Positions 1-8,560 of a stretch of 64,000 nt of DNA are shown here, piece by piece; the stretch's first letter is position 1, and each line of letters opens with the position of its first letter. Made by a program: the position numbers and the translations under genes. This stretch comes from Salegentibacter echinorum (GTDB lineage: Bacteria > Bacteroidota > Bacteroidia > Flavobacteriales > Flavobacteriaceae): positions 1 to 64,000 of the forward strand of contig NZ_FQVT01000013.1 of assembly GCF_900129445.1 (NCBI RefSeq), given 5' to 3'. The notes under the pieces are model-generated. The model was not told where the DNA came from. It saw only the letters and a program-made list of their open reading frames with translations, and searched no databases.

Positions 1-111
1 GTGAATCCATATGAGTGGCTTAAATATACCCTGGAGAATATTATGTCCATCAACCATAAAAATATCCGGAATCTCTATCCTCAGAATTATAAAAAATTAC
101 AGCTAGACTGA
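1..111 (+). CDS. IS66-family transposase, C-terminal end (partial)
   Basis: Frame 1 is open from the window edge to a TGA and encodes 36 residues beginning VNPYEWLKYTLENI and ending near LYPQNYKKLQLD. The pattern (N/H)PYEWL, then a short helix, then an LxPxNW-like end is typical of the extreme C-terminus of IS66-type TnpC transposases. Only the last residues are in the window, so completeness cannot be judged. It abuts an outer-membrane efflux gene without visible pump partners, which suggests an insertion bordered that locus. Confidence 0.6.
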   Translation: MNPYEWLKYTLENIMSINHKNIRNLYPQNYKKLQLD

Positions 112-206
112 ACATGATTTTATTATAAAAAAATAGATAATAAAATTACGCTAAATTAAAAGATGTAGTTGGTGGGGCGCATACTTAGTTTTCATCATTA
201 TATTGC

Positions 207-1538
207 TTAAAGATTGATATCGTTTCCCTGGTAAAATTGTAGTAATTGGTGGTATAAAATATTTAGGTATTTAGCTTGTAAATAATTTTGCTGCGCATTG
301 GTATAAATATTTTGACTAATCACTAAATCGGTCGTACTCAACCCGCCCAATTCGTATTTTTTTTGTGCTAATCTATACGATTCTTCCGCAGCTACTCTCG
401 AAGCCTCTGCAGCTATAACCTGCTCCTGGGCAGATAAAGCGTTTTGATAAGCCGTTTCTACCTTTCTATAAACTTCCTTTTCTATATTTTGGTTTTCTAT
501 TTCAGCTTTTTCGATATTTAATGCCGCCGTTTTTACAGCGGCTTTGGTCTGGTTCCTATTGAAAATCGGGATACTTAATGATAAGCCAATCCTTTGGTTG
601 AAATTAACATCAAACTGGTCTGAATACGTAAGGTCCCGAATGCTGGAATAGCCTGTACCTAAACTTCCTATTAAAGCTAATGTTGGCAAATAATTGCCTT
701 TTGCCAGGTCAAGTTCTTTTTTATTTGCAGCAATATTTATCTCACTGGCTTTTATCTCTGGTAAGTAGTCCAGGGCCCTGTAGTATATTTCGATCTTCTC
801 CCTTTCCAGGTTGATTAAATCCATATCCTCATCAATGGTTTTAATCCTTAATTCCAGTGTGGGTGGCAACTCCAATAATTGTTTTAGATCAATGATGTTC
901 TGTTGGTAATTATTTTTTGCGGTGATAACATTATACTTATTGGTGGCCGCCTGGCTTTGAGCTTCGGTGAAATCGGTTAAAGCAATTTCCCCGGCATCGA
1001 GGCGAGCTTTTGCCCGTAAAACTTCCTTTTCTGAAGCAGCTAAATTATTTTCGGCAATAGTGATATTTTCTTTATTGTAAAGAATTTGTAAATAGGTCTC
1101 TAAAATGTTTAAAACGATGTTGTTTTTTTCGACCTCCTCCTGAAAAATACTTTGCTCCAGGAATAATTTGTTTTGTTCAATCTGGTTATTGATCTGGTTC
1201 CCCTGGAATAATGTTATCGCGCTATTCAGCCCCACATTGGTACTATGAATTTGCTCGGTAACATAGGCGCTGGTAATTGGATCTATAGAGTTTCCGTTGG
1301 TAAAACTTTGTGATGCACTACCAAATAAATCGGGTAACCTGGAAGATTTAACTCTGTCATACGCTACTTCAGCAAGCTTTGTATTTATTTCTGCATCTTT
1401 TACGGTGATGTTGTTTTCGATGGCATAGGTGATGCAATCTTCCAACGACCATATTTCAGCAGTGTTTTGATTTCCAGATTCTTGTCCCAAAGAAAGCTGC
1501 ACAATCAATAAACTCGCTATGATAAAAAACAATTTCAT
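207..1538 (-). CDS. TolC-family outer membrane efflux protein
   Basis: 443 aa with a Sec signal peptide (MKLFFIIASLLIVQLSLGQ) followed by two long alpha-helical repeats, the duplicated TolC architecture. The repeat motif of the family is visible near the C-terminus (RLAQKKYELGGLSTTDLVISQNIY). It would form the outer-membrane/periplasmic tunnel of a tripartite exporter. No adaptor or pump gene adjoins it: downstream lies only the IS66 tail and upstream a divergent LytTR gene. It is therefore an orphan here, or its partners lie beyond the left edge. It is distinct from the second TolC homologue at 25701-26990, which sits in a complete RND operon. Confidence 0.88.
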   Translation of the reverse strand: MKLFFIIASLLIVQLSLGQESGNQNTAEIWSLEDCITYAIENNITVKDAEINTKLAEVAYDRVKSSRLPDLFGSASQSFTNGNSIDPITSAYVTEQIHSTNVGLNSAITLFQGNQINNQIEQNKLFLEQSIFQEEVEKNNIVLNILETYLQILYNKENITIAENNLAASEKEVLRAKARLDAGEIALTDFTEAQSQAATNKYNVITAKNNYQQNIIDLKQLLELPPTLELRIKTIDEDMDLINLEREKIEIYYRALDYLPEIKASEINIAANKKELDLAKGNYLPTLALIGSLGTGYSSIRDLTYSDQFDVNFNQRIGLSLSIPIFNRNQTKAAVKTAALNIEKAEIENQNIEKEVYRKVETAYQNALSAQEQVIAAEASRVAAEESYRLAQKKYELGGLSTTDLVISQNIYTNAQQNYLQAKYLNILYHQLLQFYQGNDINL

Positions 1539-1603
1539 TTTTGAGTGTTTTTAATGAACACTTCAAAGGTGAAACTATGTACCAGTTTATAAAATTGAAA
1601 TAG

Positions 1604-1948
1604 ATGTATGGAGTAATTGTCTATACGGAAGGGGGTATTTTATCGATGGAGATTTTTGATTCAATAATTTACCGAAGTTGCCTACTGGAGGATATTATTT
1701 TTATAAAAAGTGATAGCGAATATGTGCACTACCAACTTGAAGATGACCAAAAAATAATGGCCTTACAATCATTGAATAAACTAAGCACAAAACTTCCGGA
1801 TTATTTCCTGCAGGTACATCGCTCCTATATTGTGAACGCCAGAAAAGTTACCGGCCTAAAAGGAAGGGACCTTTTACTTTCAGAAAACATTATTCCTGTA
1901 AGTGATAGTTATTATGAAAAGGTTAAAAAGGAATTGTTTGGCTCATGA
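1604..1948 (+). CDS. Stand-alone LytTR DNA-binding domain protein
   Basis: 114 aa consisting almost entirely of a LytTR domain. Key features are an EDIIFIKSDSEYVHY-like first strand, a LNKLSTKLP helix and the signature FLQVHRSYIVNARKV. Family members usually carry an N-terminal receiver (REC) domain; none is encoded here, and a stop codon precedes the start closely. It is therefore either a minimal LytTR regulator or a truncated response regulator. An internal ATG at 1646 is an alternative start. It diverges from the orphan tolC with 65 bp between starts, so that gene is the likeliest target. Confidence 0.8.
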   Translation: MYGVIVYTEGGILSMEIFDSIIYRSCLLEDIIFIKSDSEYVHYQLEDDQKIMALQSLNKLSTKLPDYFLQVHRSYIVNARKVTGLKGRDLLLSENIIPVSDSYYEKVKKELFGS

Positions 1949-1994
1949 AAACCTGAAGTTTAAACCTATAAATTCCTTGTAGGGGTATCTAAAC

Positions 1995-2909
1995 TTATGT
2001 CTTATTTTTTGAACTGTTCATTATGGTTTTTATATCGTTTAAATCAATTTCTGGAATTGCACCCATAGAACCGGTAACGTAACAGCCAATAGCACTTGCG
2101 AAATCCAGTGCTTTTTGAGGTTCCTTATCGCTCAACAAGCTGCAAAGCAAAGCTCCCAAAAACGAATCACCCGCACCCACGGTATCTACCACTTCTATTT
2201 GATAACCGGGATTAGAATACAAACGATCTTTATAGAAAAGCATTGCTCCAGCACCTCCCATGGTCACGCAAATGGTCTGAATTCCCGTTTTTTCCTTGAT
2301 GAACCGGATATTTTGCTCTATACCATCTGATACTGAACCAAGGACCTGGGATATTTCCAGAAGCTCTTCTTCATTAAATTTAACCATGTTTGAAAATTGC
2401 AATAGCTTTTGGATGGTTTCCATCGTATAGTGAGGCGGCCTAAGATTTACATCGAAAACCTTAAATGCATTAGATTGTGCCAACATACTTAGCAGGGAGG
2501 CTTTAGAAACCTCATTTCTGCTAGCAAGACTACCGTAAATTATCACATCTGAAGCAACAGCCAAAGAAACAGCTGTTTTATTCAGGGAAATAAAGTCCCA
2601 GGCGACCGGTTGGGCTATGGTATAATCTGCAACTCCGTTATCGTCCAGGCTTACTATCACTTTTCCCGTGGGATAATTCTGAAGCACCTTTATTGCAGAC
2701 GTGTTAACCTTTTTTTGCCTTAAATGATCAAGAATTAGGTTCCCGTTATTATCATCACCTACGGCACTAATCACAGCAACCGGAAAACCTAGTGAATTTA
2801 TTCTAAGTGCTATATTTAGCGGAGCACCGCCAATTCTTTTTTCGTTTTCGAAAACATCAAATAATACTTCCCCAAAACTTAAGAACCTAATATTTTTATT
2901 TTTAAACAT
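1995..2909 (-). CDS. PfkB-family carbohydrate kinase (probable fructokinase)
   Basis: 304 aa ribokinase-fold kinase. The N-terminal PfkB signature is seen around GGAPLNIALRINSLG and the second signature with the catalytic aspartate at DTVGAGDSFLGALL. It would phosphorylate a ketose with ATP. It is the last gene of the minus-strand operon, 46 bp after the mannitol dehydrogenase gene. The combination of polyol dehydrogenase and kinase points to fructose as substrate, giving fructose 6-phosphate for glycolysis. The sugar specificity is inferred from context; family membership is clear. Confidence 0.88.
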   Translation of the reverse strand: MFKNKNIRFLSFGEVLFDVFENEKRIGGAPLNIALRINSLGFPVAVISAVGDDNNGNLILDHLRQKKVNTSAIKVLQNYPTGKVIVSLDDNGVADYTIAQPVAWDFISLNKTAVSLAVASDVIIYGSLASRNEVSKASLLSMLAQSNAFKVFDVNLRPPHYTMETIQKLLQFSNMVKFNEEELLEISQVLGSVSDGIEQNIRFIKEKTGIQTICVTMGGAGAMLFYKDRLYSNPGYQIEVVDTVGAGDSFLGALLCSLLSDKEPQKALDFASAIGCYVTGSMGAIPEIDLNDIKTIMNSSKNKT

Positions 2910-2955
2910 AATGATGAAAATTTAAAATTGCTTCTTTCTCTACGGAATTTAATAA

Positions 2956-4455
2956 TTACGATAAATTAGTTTCCGTAGCATTTATATCCTGCACACAATT
3001 TTTTACACCTTTTTCTCTTAACTTTTCCAAAGCGATGGTAAAACTTTCAACAAAGTCTTTATTTTCAATAAGATCACCAAATATAGGTTCAATTTTTAGA
3101 AATTCAACCGGATCTTTATGTGATAAAGCAGCTGCTCTTATCAACCTGTCGCTCATCGCATCCTTGATCTCGTAATCTTTATTGTTTTCATCTACACCAT
3201 CGTTGTATCTACACCATGCAGCAACCACAAAGTTAGCTCTGCTAATATTTCCTTTCCCGGTTATTTGATCTTTGATTGTTGGAAGCAGGAATATGGGCAC
3301 TTTGGCTGAACTTTCTGAACATATTCGCGAAATAAGGTCTTTGATATAAATGTTCTGGAACCTATCCACCAAACTTTTCTTATAATCTTTTAGATTAATT
3401 TCGCCCAAATCCCCAAGGGTTGGGGTAACTTCTATATCCATAAAATCTACCAGAAATTTTTCAAAATCAGGATCGTTCGCGGCTTCATCGATGGTATCGT
3501 ACCCATATAAAGCTCCTAGCATTCCCAACAATGTGTGCCCGGCATTTAGTAAACGAAGTTTCATATTTTCAAATGGAATAACATTCTCCACAAACTGCGC
3601 ACCTACTTTCTCCCAGACAGGTCGTCCTGCTTTAAAATCATCTTCTATTACCCATTGTATAAAAGGTTCACTTACCACCGGCCATTGGTCGTCAATTAAA
3701 AATTCTTCTTTTAAAATTTCTTTATCCTCTAAAACGGTTACTGGGGTGATACGGTCTACCATCGCATTTGGAAAACTTACATTTTCTTCGAACCAGGGTA
3801 GCAGATCAGGTTCGGTTTCTTTTATATAATCAGTTAGTGCTTTTTTTGCGACATCTCCATTTCCCTGGATGTTATCGCAAGATTGTATGGTAATCCCTCC
3901 CAATTCACGCTCCATTCGCAGTTTTAATGCCTGGGTAAGGTAACCAAATACCGTTTTTGGCGATCTGGGGTTTTTCATATCTTCAATGATCACAGGGTTG
4001 CTGAAATCGAACTTACCGGTAGCCTCGTTTAGGTTATAACCACCTTCAGTAATGGTAAGGGACACAATTTTTATATCTGGATGGGCAATTTTTTCAATCA
4101 CTGCCAATGGGTTCTCCGGTGCGAAAATAAATTCAACGATAGACCCAATAACCCTTGCGGAATACGTTCCGTCAAGTTCCTTTACCATAAGGGTATAGAG
4201 ACCGTCCTGATCTTTTAAAATATTATAGATCTTCCTGTCATAATCCAGAAGACCTATTCCGCAGATCCCGCAATCCGTAACCCCGAACTGTTCCATAAGC
4301 ATATCGGTATAATATGCCTGGTGAGACCTGTGAAAATTTCCAACTCCAATATGCACGATACTGGTAATAATTTCGTCCCGGTTATAATTAGGTACTTTTA
4401 CATTTGAAAGTACTGAACTTAAATTTTCCTGATTTAGTACGACTGATGTTTTCAT
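2956..4455 (-). CDS. Mannitol dehydrogenase family oxidoreductase (long-chain, NAD-dependent)
   Basis: 499 aa, the usual length of the polyol-specific long-chain dehydrogenases (mannitol 2-dehydrogenase, fructuronate reductase and relatives). The N-terminal nucleotide site is seen as HIGVGNFHRSHQAYY, and the catalytic Lys-Asn-His cluster as MKLRLLNAGHTLLG about two-thirds along. The expected reaction is mannitol + NAD+ to fructose + NADH. The neighbouring kinase and permease favour a polyol over a hexuronate, since no uronate isomerase or hydrolyase is present. Arabitol or sorbitol remain possible. It lies 5 bp downstream of the permease gene, hence co-transcribed. Confidence 0.87.
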   Translation of the reverse strand: MKTSVVLNQENLSSVLSNVKVPNYNRDEIITSIVHIGVGNFHRSHQAYYTDMLMEQFGVTDCGICGIGLLDYDRKIYNILKDQDGLYTLMVKELDGTYSARVIGSIVEFIFAPENPLAVIEKIAHPDIKIVSLTITEGGYNLNEATGKFDFSNPVIIEDMKNPRSPKTVFGYLTQALKLRMERELGGITIQSCDNIQGNGDVAKKALTDYIKETEPDLLPWFEENVSFPNAMVDRITPVTVLEDKEILKEEFLIDDQWPVVSEPFIQWVIEDDFKAGRPVWEKVGAQFVENVIPFENMKLRLLNAGHTLLGMLGALYGYDTIDEAANDPDFEKFLVDFMDIEVTPTLGDLGEINLKDYKKSLVDRFQNIYIKDLISRICSESSAKVPIFLLPTIKDQITGKGNISRANFVVAAWCRYNDGVDENNKDYEIKDAMSDRLIRAAALSHKDPVEFLKIEPIFGDLIENKDFVESFTIALEKLREKGVKNCVQDINATETNLS

Positions 4456-4460
4456 AATAT

Positions 4461-6182
4461 TTATTTTTTTATTTTTTGTAGAGACTGTGTTCTTTTAAGC
4501 CCCCAGTATGCAGTTATAAAATATCCCAGAGTCGCGATAAACGCGTATGTATCAAAGAGACTTTTGTTTTCCTGATAACTACTCATCCCCTCACTATTTA
4601 AAAACGTATTGAATGCCAATACCAGAATAGTGATTAGGAATGCAATAGATAAAATTTTCAGGATCTTAGAAAGTACCGTAGAATCTTTAACCGGTTCCCG
4701 GTAGGTGGCCGATTGATTTTCCTGATAGTTCTTAATATCTTTTTGTAACTTCTTCTCTTTTTCTATTTCTTCTGAAAAATCTTCAGAAGCACCACCACGG
4801 CTCGCCAGAATCGTATAAATTATCATGGTAAATATCCAGGTGGGAATAAACAGGTAGTAGAAAGACATAATATCCATCGCATTTAAGGCAAAACCGAATA
4901 TTAATCCTATTAACCATGAAAATATAGCTGGTTTACTGGTCGTCAACTGTTTGTAATACGCCCAGTACCTGTTTAGTCCTATTTTTGGAAAGATAAAATG
5001 TTCAGCAAAAACAATTGCCCCCACCGGTACTACCAGTAAACCGGCATAAGTTAATAGCGGTAGTAATTTAGAGAAAACAAACGGAAAACAGGCAATTACA
5101 ACCGTAAATATGCCTACAACAACGGTTGCCTTTCTACGGGAATAATTTTTAAAAATAGCCTGTGCTGCCAATCCAGCCCTATAAAGATTGGCATTTGCCG
5201 TAGTCCAGCCCGCCACGATCACAATTATAAAACCAGACGCTCCAAGTGCTTTAACCGCGACATCCCCCGGATCTAAGGCAATAACATTCTGATCTAAAAG
5301 AATAGCGGCCCCTGCCCCCATAATACCTGCCGCGATCCAGGCTAAATAGTGGCCAAACAACATTCCAAAACTGGTATATAAACCATAAGATTTTCTCTTG
5401 GCAAACCTTAGAAGTGCCATATCTATCAACCCTATATGGGTTATACTATTTGCGGCCCAGGCGAATCCGATAACTTCTAAAAGTCCGATACCTGGCTCAC
5501 CTGTACGGGTAACTCCCCGCCAAATCGATTCATTACCTATTCGAAAAAAATCTCCCCAACTGTTTAGGGAAGTTTCACCCAACACGGCATTGGACAAAGC
5601 AGGCAGAAGCACCAGGGCGCCGGCAACAAATAACACAAATAACCACGGAGCACAGATTCCTGAAAAATTTGCGACGGTATGAAATCCATAAATAGCGACG
5701 AACACCACCACGACCCCCACTAAAACAACAATAGATAAAAAGCCCAGGTTAGTAGAATACCAATGTAATTGAGCCGGAATATCAAATAACAAACGTACCG
5801 CTGAGGCTGAAACCGTGATCATTGCAGCCGAAATTACCGTAAAAATGATCGCGTTCGCCCAATTGTAAAGTTTAGTCATTGAATCCCCGGCTATCTTATT
5901 CAAATAGGTATAAAGGCTCAGCCGGGTTTGTACGGCGATAGGTGCGGTAATAAGGGTCCAACTGAGTACAGCCAGGATATTACCAATAAGTAATCCCAAG
6001 ACAATATCTTTAGTACTTGCACCCAGGGCAACAAAGGTCGCGCCTATAACAAATTCTGTTGCGGCTACATGTTCTCCCGCATATAATCCCGCAAAATATT
6101 TACCTCCATGCAGTTTGTGTTTTGGAACCGGCAATTGTTCCTCATCAAGATGATCAAAATTAGCTTGTGTTGTATTATTCAT
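4461..6182 (-). CDS. NCS1-type (purine/cytosine permease-like) transporter
   Basis: 573 aa with about 12 hydrophobic segments and a hydrophilic, charged stretch near residues 455-485 before the last two membrane helices. The N-terminal region (KYFAGLYAGEHVAATEFVIGATFVALGAS) and the second helix block match the nucleobase:cation symporter-1 family. Characterised NCS1 proteins import cytosine, purines, hydantoins, allantoin or thiamine precursors, yet this gene is embedded in a polyol operon between the dehydrogenase and an outer-membrane protein. The sensible inference is that it imports the polyol. No nucleobase-degrading gene is nearby. Confidence 0.8.
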   Translation of the reverse strand: MNNTTQANFDHLDEEQLPVPKHKLHGGKYFAGLYAGEHVAATEFVIGATFVALGASTKDIVLGLLIGNILAVLSWTLITAPIAVQTRLSLYTYLNKIAGDSMTKLYNWANAIIFTVISAAMITVSASAVRLLFDIPAQLHWYSTNLGFLSIVVLVGVVVVFVAIYGFHTVANFSGICAPWLFVLFVAGALVLLPALSNAVLGETSLNSWGDFFRIGNESIWRGVTRTGEPGIGLLEVIGFAWAANSITHIGLIDMALLRFAKRKSYGLYTSFGMLFGHYLAWIAAGIMGAGAAILLDQNVIALDPGDVAVKALGASGFIIVIVAGWTTANANLYRAGLAAQAIFKNYSRRKATVVVGIFTVVIACFPFVFSKLLPLLTYAGLLVVPVGAIVFAEHFIFPKIGLNRYWAYYKQLTTSKPAIFSWLIGLIFGFALNAMDIMSFYYLFIPTWIFTMIIYTILASRGGASEDFSEEIEKEKKLQKDIKNYQENQSATYREPVKDSTVLSKILKILSIAFLITILVLAFNTFLNSEGMSSYQENKSLFDTYAFIATLGYFITAYWGLKRTQSLQKIKK

Positions 6183-6204
6183 ATTTCAAGTATTTCTTGG
6201 TGAT

Positions 6205-7002
6205 TTATAAAAGTGAAAAATCTAATTCTAGAACAGCTCTCTTACTTTCGGGATTCCAAAAGGCCTTTGCTTTTAAAGTTCGGGAATAATTTAATATTGA
6301 AAGTATCCTTTCTGCCTGAAAGCCTAAACTAACCATGTTTGCCTGTTCACTATAAAAGGTTTTTTCGGTAAAAAAAGAAAATGCCCCACCGGCAAACAGG
6401 CTTGGTCTTAGCTTATTATTATCGAAAACCGGATATCTTACCTCCAGATAATTAGAATAGGAATCTTCTATCCGTCCTTCGACATCGATTTCGTAATCAC
6501 CCCCCTGACCTAATAGAATGGTAGAAAAATAAATATTTAATGGAAAATATTGGGAAACTGAAGTTTCTACAACGATATCGAGAAAATTCGTAGAATGGTA
6601 TTTATTCCAGCTAAAAATATTTGGATTTTCCAGTCCGCTATAGTTGTTGTGGCTTACAAGAGACAGTATACTCTTTGGCCCGAGCCTATAATTTAAATAA
6701 TAAGAAAGTTCTGTGTATTCCCCGTTGAAACTGGAACCGCCCCAAATACCAAGTCTGAATTTTTCCCGGAACAAGCCTACATCCATACTCCCGGCCACCA
6801 TCGCCCCAGGGGTTACCACAAACCCGTGCCAGGTATGCATATTTTTCACATTAACATTAATAGCAAATTTTTCTAAAAAGCTATCCTCATCTTCCTGGGC
6901 CATGACCGGGGCACTATTAAAAACTATAAAAAGCACTATTAGAAATTGTCTCGAACGACCACAGGCGTGGAGATTTATAACTGATATCATTTTACTTTTC
7001 AT
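6205..7002 (-). CDS. Predicted outer-membrane beta-barrel protein, paralogue of 44429-45232
   Basis: 265 aa with a signal peptide (hydrophobic FLIVLFIVFNSAPVMAQ) and alternating aromatic/polar strands typical of a small beta-barrel. It shares a recognisable pattern with the protein at 44429-45232: N-M-x-x-W-x-G near the mature N-terminus, G-x-W-x-G-x-S-F then S-Y-Y-x-N in the middle, and Y-S-x-Y-L-x-x-x-Y later. It is the first gene of the polyol operon, 22 bp before the NCS1 permease, so an outer-membrane channel for the imported polyol is a reasonable guess. I do not recognise a named family. Confidence 0.7.
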   Translation of the reverse strand: MKSKMISVINLHACGRSRQFLIVLFIVFNSAPVMAQEDEDSFLEKFAINVNVKNMHTWHGFVVTPGAMVAGSMDVGLFREKFRLGIWGGSSFNGEYTELSYYLNYRLGPKSILSLVSHNNYSGLENPNIFSWNKYHSTNFLDIVVETSVSQYFPLNIYFSTILLGQGGDYEIDVEGRIEDSYSNYLEVRYPVFDNNKLRPSLFAGGAFSFFTEKTFYSEQANMVSLGFQAERILSILNYSRTLKAKAFWNPESKRAVLELDFSLL

Positions 7003-7027
7003 AGCTGAATTTAACCTATATCATATT

Positions 7028-7035
7028 CAAATATA
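7028..7035 (-). promoter_or_regulatory. -7 promoter element (TANNTTTG) of the polyol operon
   Basis: Read on the minus strand this is TATATTTG, an exact match to the Bacteroidetes -7 consensus, 25 bp before the ATG of the outer-membrane protein gene. No well-spaced TTTG -33 box is obvious. The element abuts and slightly overlaps the inverted repeat at 7033-7057, so a protein bound there would sit between -7 and -33. Confidence 0.5.
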
Positions 7036-7057
7036 AAACGTAGTTTTGACGTTTTAT
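7033..7057. promoter_or_regulatory. Operator 1 of the NrtR-like regulator (perfect inverted repeat)
   Basis: ATAAAACGT, 7-nt spacer, ACGTTTTAT: a perfect 9-bp inverted repeat. It has the same spacing and core (AAACGT-N7-ACGTTT) as the repeat at 7194-7218. It overlaps the promoter region of the minus-strand polyol operon, the expected position for a repressor site. Confidence 0.7.
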
Positions 7058-7193
7058 TTTTTCAAATATATTAATATCTTATAATTAAACATTATAAAAT
7101 TTAAATATTTACTATTTTTAACGTTTCAAATAATATTAACCATTAAATTAAACATGTTATTTATGCGGATATCAAAACCATAAATAAGATCAT

Positions 7194-7218
7194 ATTAAAC
7201 GTTATAAGTACGTTTAAT
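7194..7218. promoter_or_regulatory. Operator 2 of the NrtR-like regulator (perfect inverted repeat)
   Basis: ATTAAACGT, 7-nt spacer, ACGTTTAAT: a perfect 9-bp inverted repeat matching the operator at 7033-7057. It lies just upstream of a possible TTTG (7230-7233) and TATTTTCG (7256-7263) promoter of the regulator gene, so autoregulation or activation of the divergent genes is likely. Confidence 0.7.
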
Positions 7219-7309
7219 TTACTAATATTTTTGGATTAATGTTTAGTTTTATTATTATTTTCGTAAGCTGTGAAGTGGATGAAACAGCCTCTTTTCAAAT
7301 AATTGAAGT

Positions 7310-8035
7310 ATGGATTTTAGAAAAATTTCAAATGTCACTGTAGAATGTGTAATATTTAGCCTGGAAAACGCTGAGCTTAAAATTCTATTATCCCAAAGAG
7401 AACTACAAATAAACACCTCAGGCAATACCAAACTTAATGATTGGATTGTTACGGGTGATTTTATTTATAAGACAGAGACACTTCAACAAGCGGCAAGTAG
7501 AATTCTCAAGTATAATATAGAATATAACCAGGTTCACCAGGAACAATTTGACACTTTCGGAGATCCGAATCGTATCTGGAAGGAAAAAGATATAGTATGG
7601 CTCAAAAAATTAGACGCCGGCACCAGACTTGTTTCAGTAGGTTATATTTCTCTGTTAGCTGCGGATATGTTTAAGAATAAAAAAAGTAGTTCTCAATGGT
7701 TCTCAATTAAAGAATTACCGGAACTGGGTTTTGACCACACTGAAATATTAAAATCTGCCCATGAATATTTGCAAAAGAAAATCCTTATGGAACCGCTTAT
7801 TTTTGAACTTCTTCCTAATAAATTCACATTAAATGAACTTCAAATAGCTTTCGAAGCGATCCTAGACATTCAACTGGATAACCGTAATTTCAGAAAGAAA
7901 GTACTTCGGAAGAAATATATAGTTCTTCTCGACGAAAAAAGGACAGGCTTCTCAAAAAAACCTGCCAACCTCTATATATTCAGCAAGGATATCTATAATA
8001 AAATTGTAGAAAAAAACCAGTTGTTTATTTTTTAG
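7310..8035 (+). CDS. NUDIX-related transcriptional regulator (NrtR/AraR-like)
   Basis: 241 aa. Residues about 1-150 form a NUDIX-like fold (TVECVIFSLENAELKILLSQR, then WIVTGDFI, then LQQAASRIL), but the catalytic Nudix box GX5EX7REUXEEXGU is not intact, as expected for the non-enzymatic NrtR family. Residues about 155-235 form a winged helix (FTLNELQIAFEAIL, then NFRKKVLRKKYI). In Bacteroidetes such proteins regulate sugar and polyol operons. Its divergent position and the two matching inverted repeats make it the likely regulator of the polyol operon. The effector is probably a pathway intermediate, which is an inference. Confidence 0.8.
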   Translation: MDFRKISNVTVECVIFSLENAELKILLSQRELQINTSGNTKLNDWIVTGDFIYKTETLQQAASRILKYNIEYNQVHQEQFDTFGDPNRIWKEKDIVWLKKLDAGTRLVSVGYISLLAADMFKNKKSSSQWFSIKELPELGFDHTEILKSAHEYLQKKILMEPLIFELLPNKFTLNELQIAFEAILDIQLDNRNFRKKVLRKKYIVLLDEKRTGFSKKPANLYIFSKDIYNKIVEKNQLFIF

Positions 8036-8371
8036 GAGAGAGGTTTCCAGCAACCTCCAACTATTTATTTCTTAAAAAACCGATCTTGTTTTATATTCAA
8101 TCAGTAGCGCCGGAATTATATACATTCAAAATATTATGTTGAAACCATAGTGCAAGATCAATCTAAGCCCCACATATCAAACTTCTTAGAGCTTAGTTTA
8201 GAGGAGTGAAAAATGTAAAATTCTTTCTGTTCAGATTGACTACAATTTTTGTTTAAACACAATATTTGGGAATGATTAATCAATCCTACTACTATATAAC
8301 TGTATTTACACATAAATAAAATCGTAATCTGAAAAACGCTTTATTCTGTACTTATTCTGTACTAAAAGAAA
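8036..8371. other. Intergenic stretch with 11-bp tandem repeat
   Basis: No gene is visible. A weak hairpin (GAGGTT/AACCTC, 8040-8057) follows the regulator stop. Near the right end, TTATTCTGTAC occurs twice in immediate tandem (8341-8351 and 8352-8362), close to the tRNA-derived attachment site. Confidence 0.5.
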
Positions 8372-8403
8372 TTAAAAAAGGCCCCACATTTCTGTGAAGC
8401 CTT
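8372..8403 (-). terminator. Rho-independent terminator of the truncated tRNA-Met
   Basis: On the minus strand, an AAGGC...GCCTT hairpin with inner CACA/TGTG pairs is followed by a T-run. It lies directly downstream of the tRNA 3' fragment and so looks like the original tRNA terminator, marking the left side as ancestral chromosome. Confidence 0.6.
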
Positions 8404-8413
8404 GATTTTCTTT

Positions 8414-8463
8414 GTAGCGAGACCGAGATTTGAACTCGGGACCTCCGGGTTATGAATCCGAGC
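8414..8463 (-). other. tRNA-Met 3'-half fragment, probable attachment site
   Basis: Read on the minus strand this contains an anticodon loop TTCATAA (CAT anticodon), variable loop, a perfect T arm (CCGAG/CTCGG around TTCAAAT) and the 3' acceptor strand TCTCGCT plus A. The 5' acceptor strand and the D arm are absent: beyond 8463 the sequence does not pair. A tRNA 3' end followed 150 bp later by a tyrosine integrase is the classic att junction of an integrated element. The intact tRNA copy should lie at the element's other end, which I do not see in this window. Confidence 0.75.
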
Positions 8464-8560
8464 AAGAAAACCGCAAAAAAACGTAATACCACTGAAAATC
8501 AATTATTTGGGCGTGAAATCATTTTCAATTATATCAAATAATATCATCTAATATGGCCAA

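Noticed and set aside
7110-7135. Third regulator operator around TTTTTAACGTTTCAAATA
   Set aside because: Only one half-site matches; no partner arm at 7-nt spacing.
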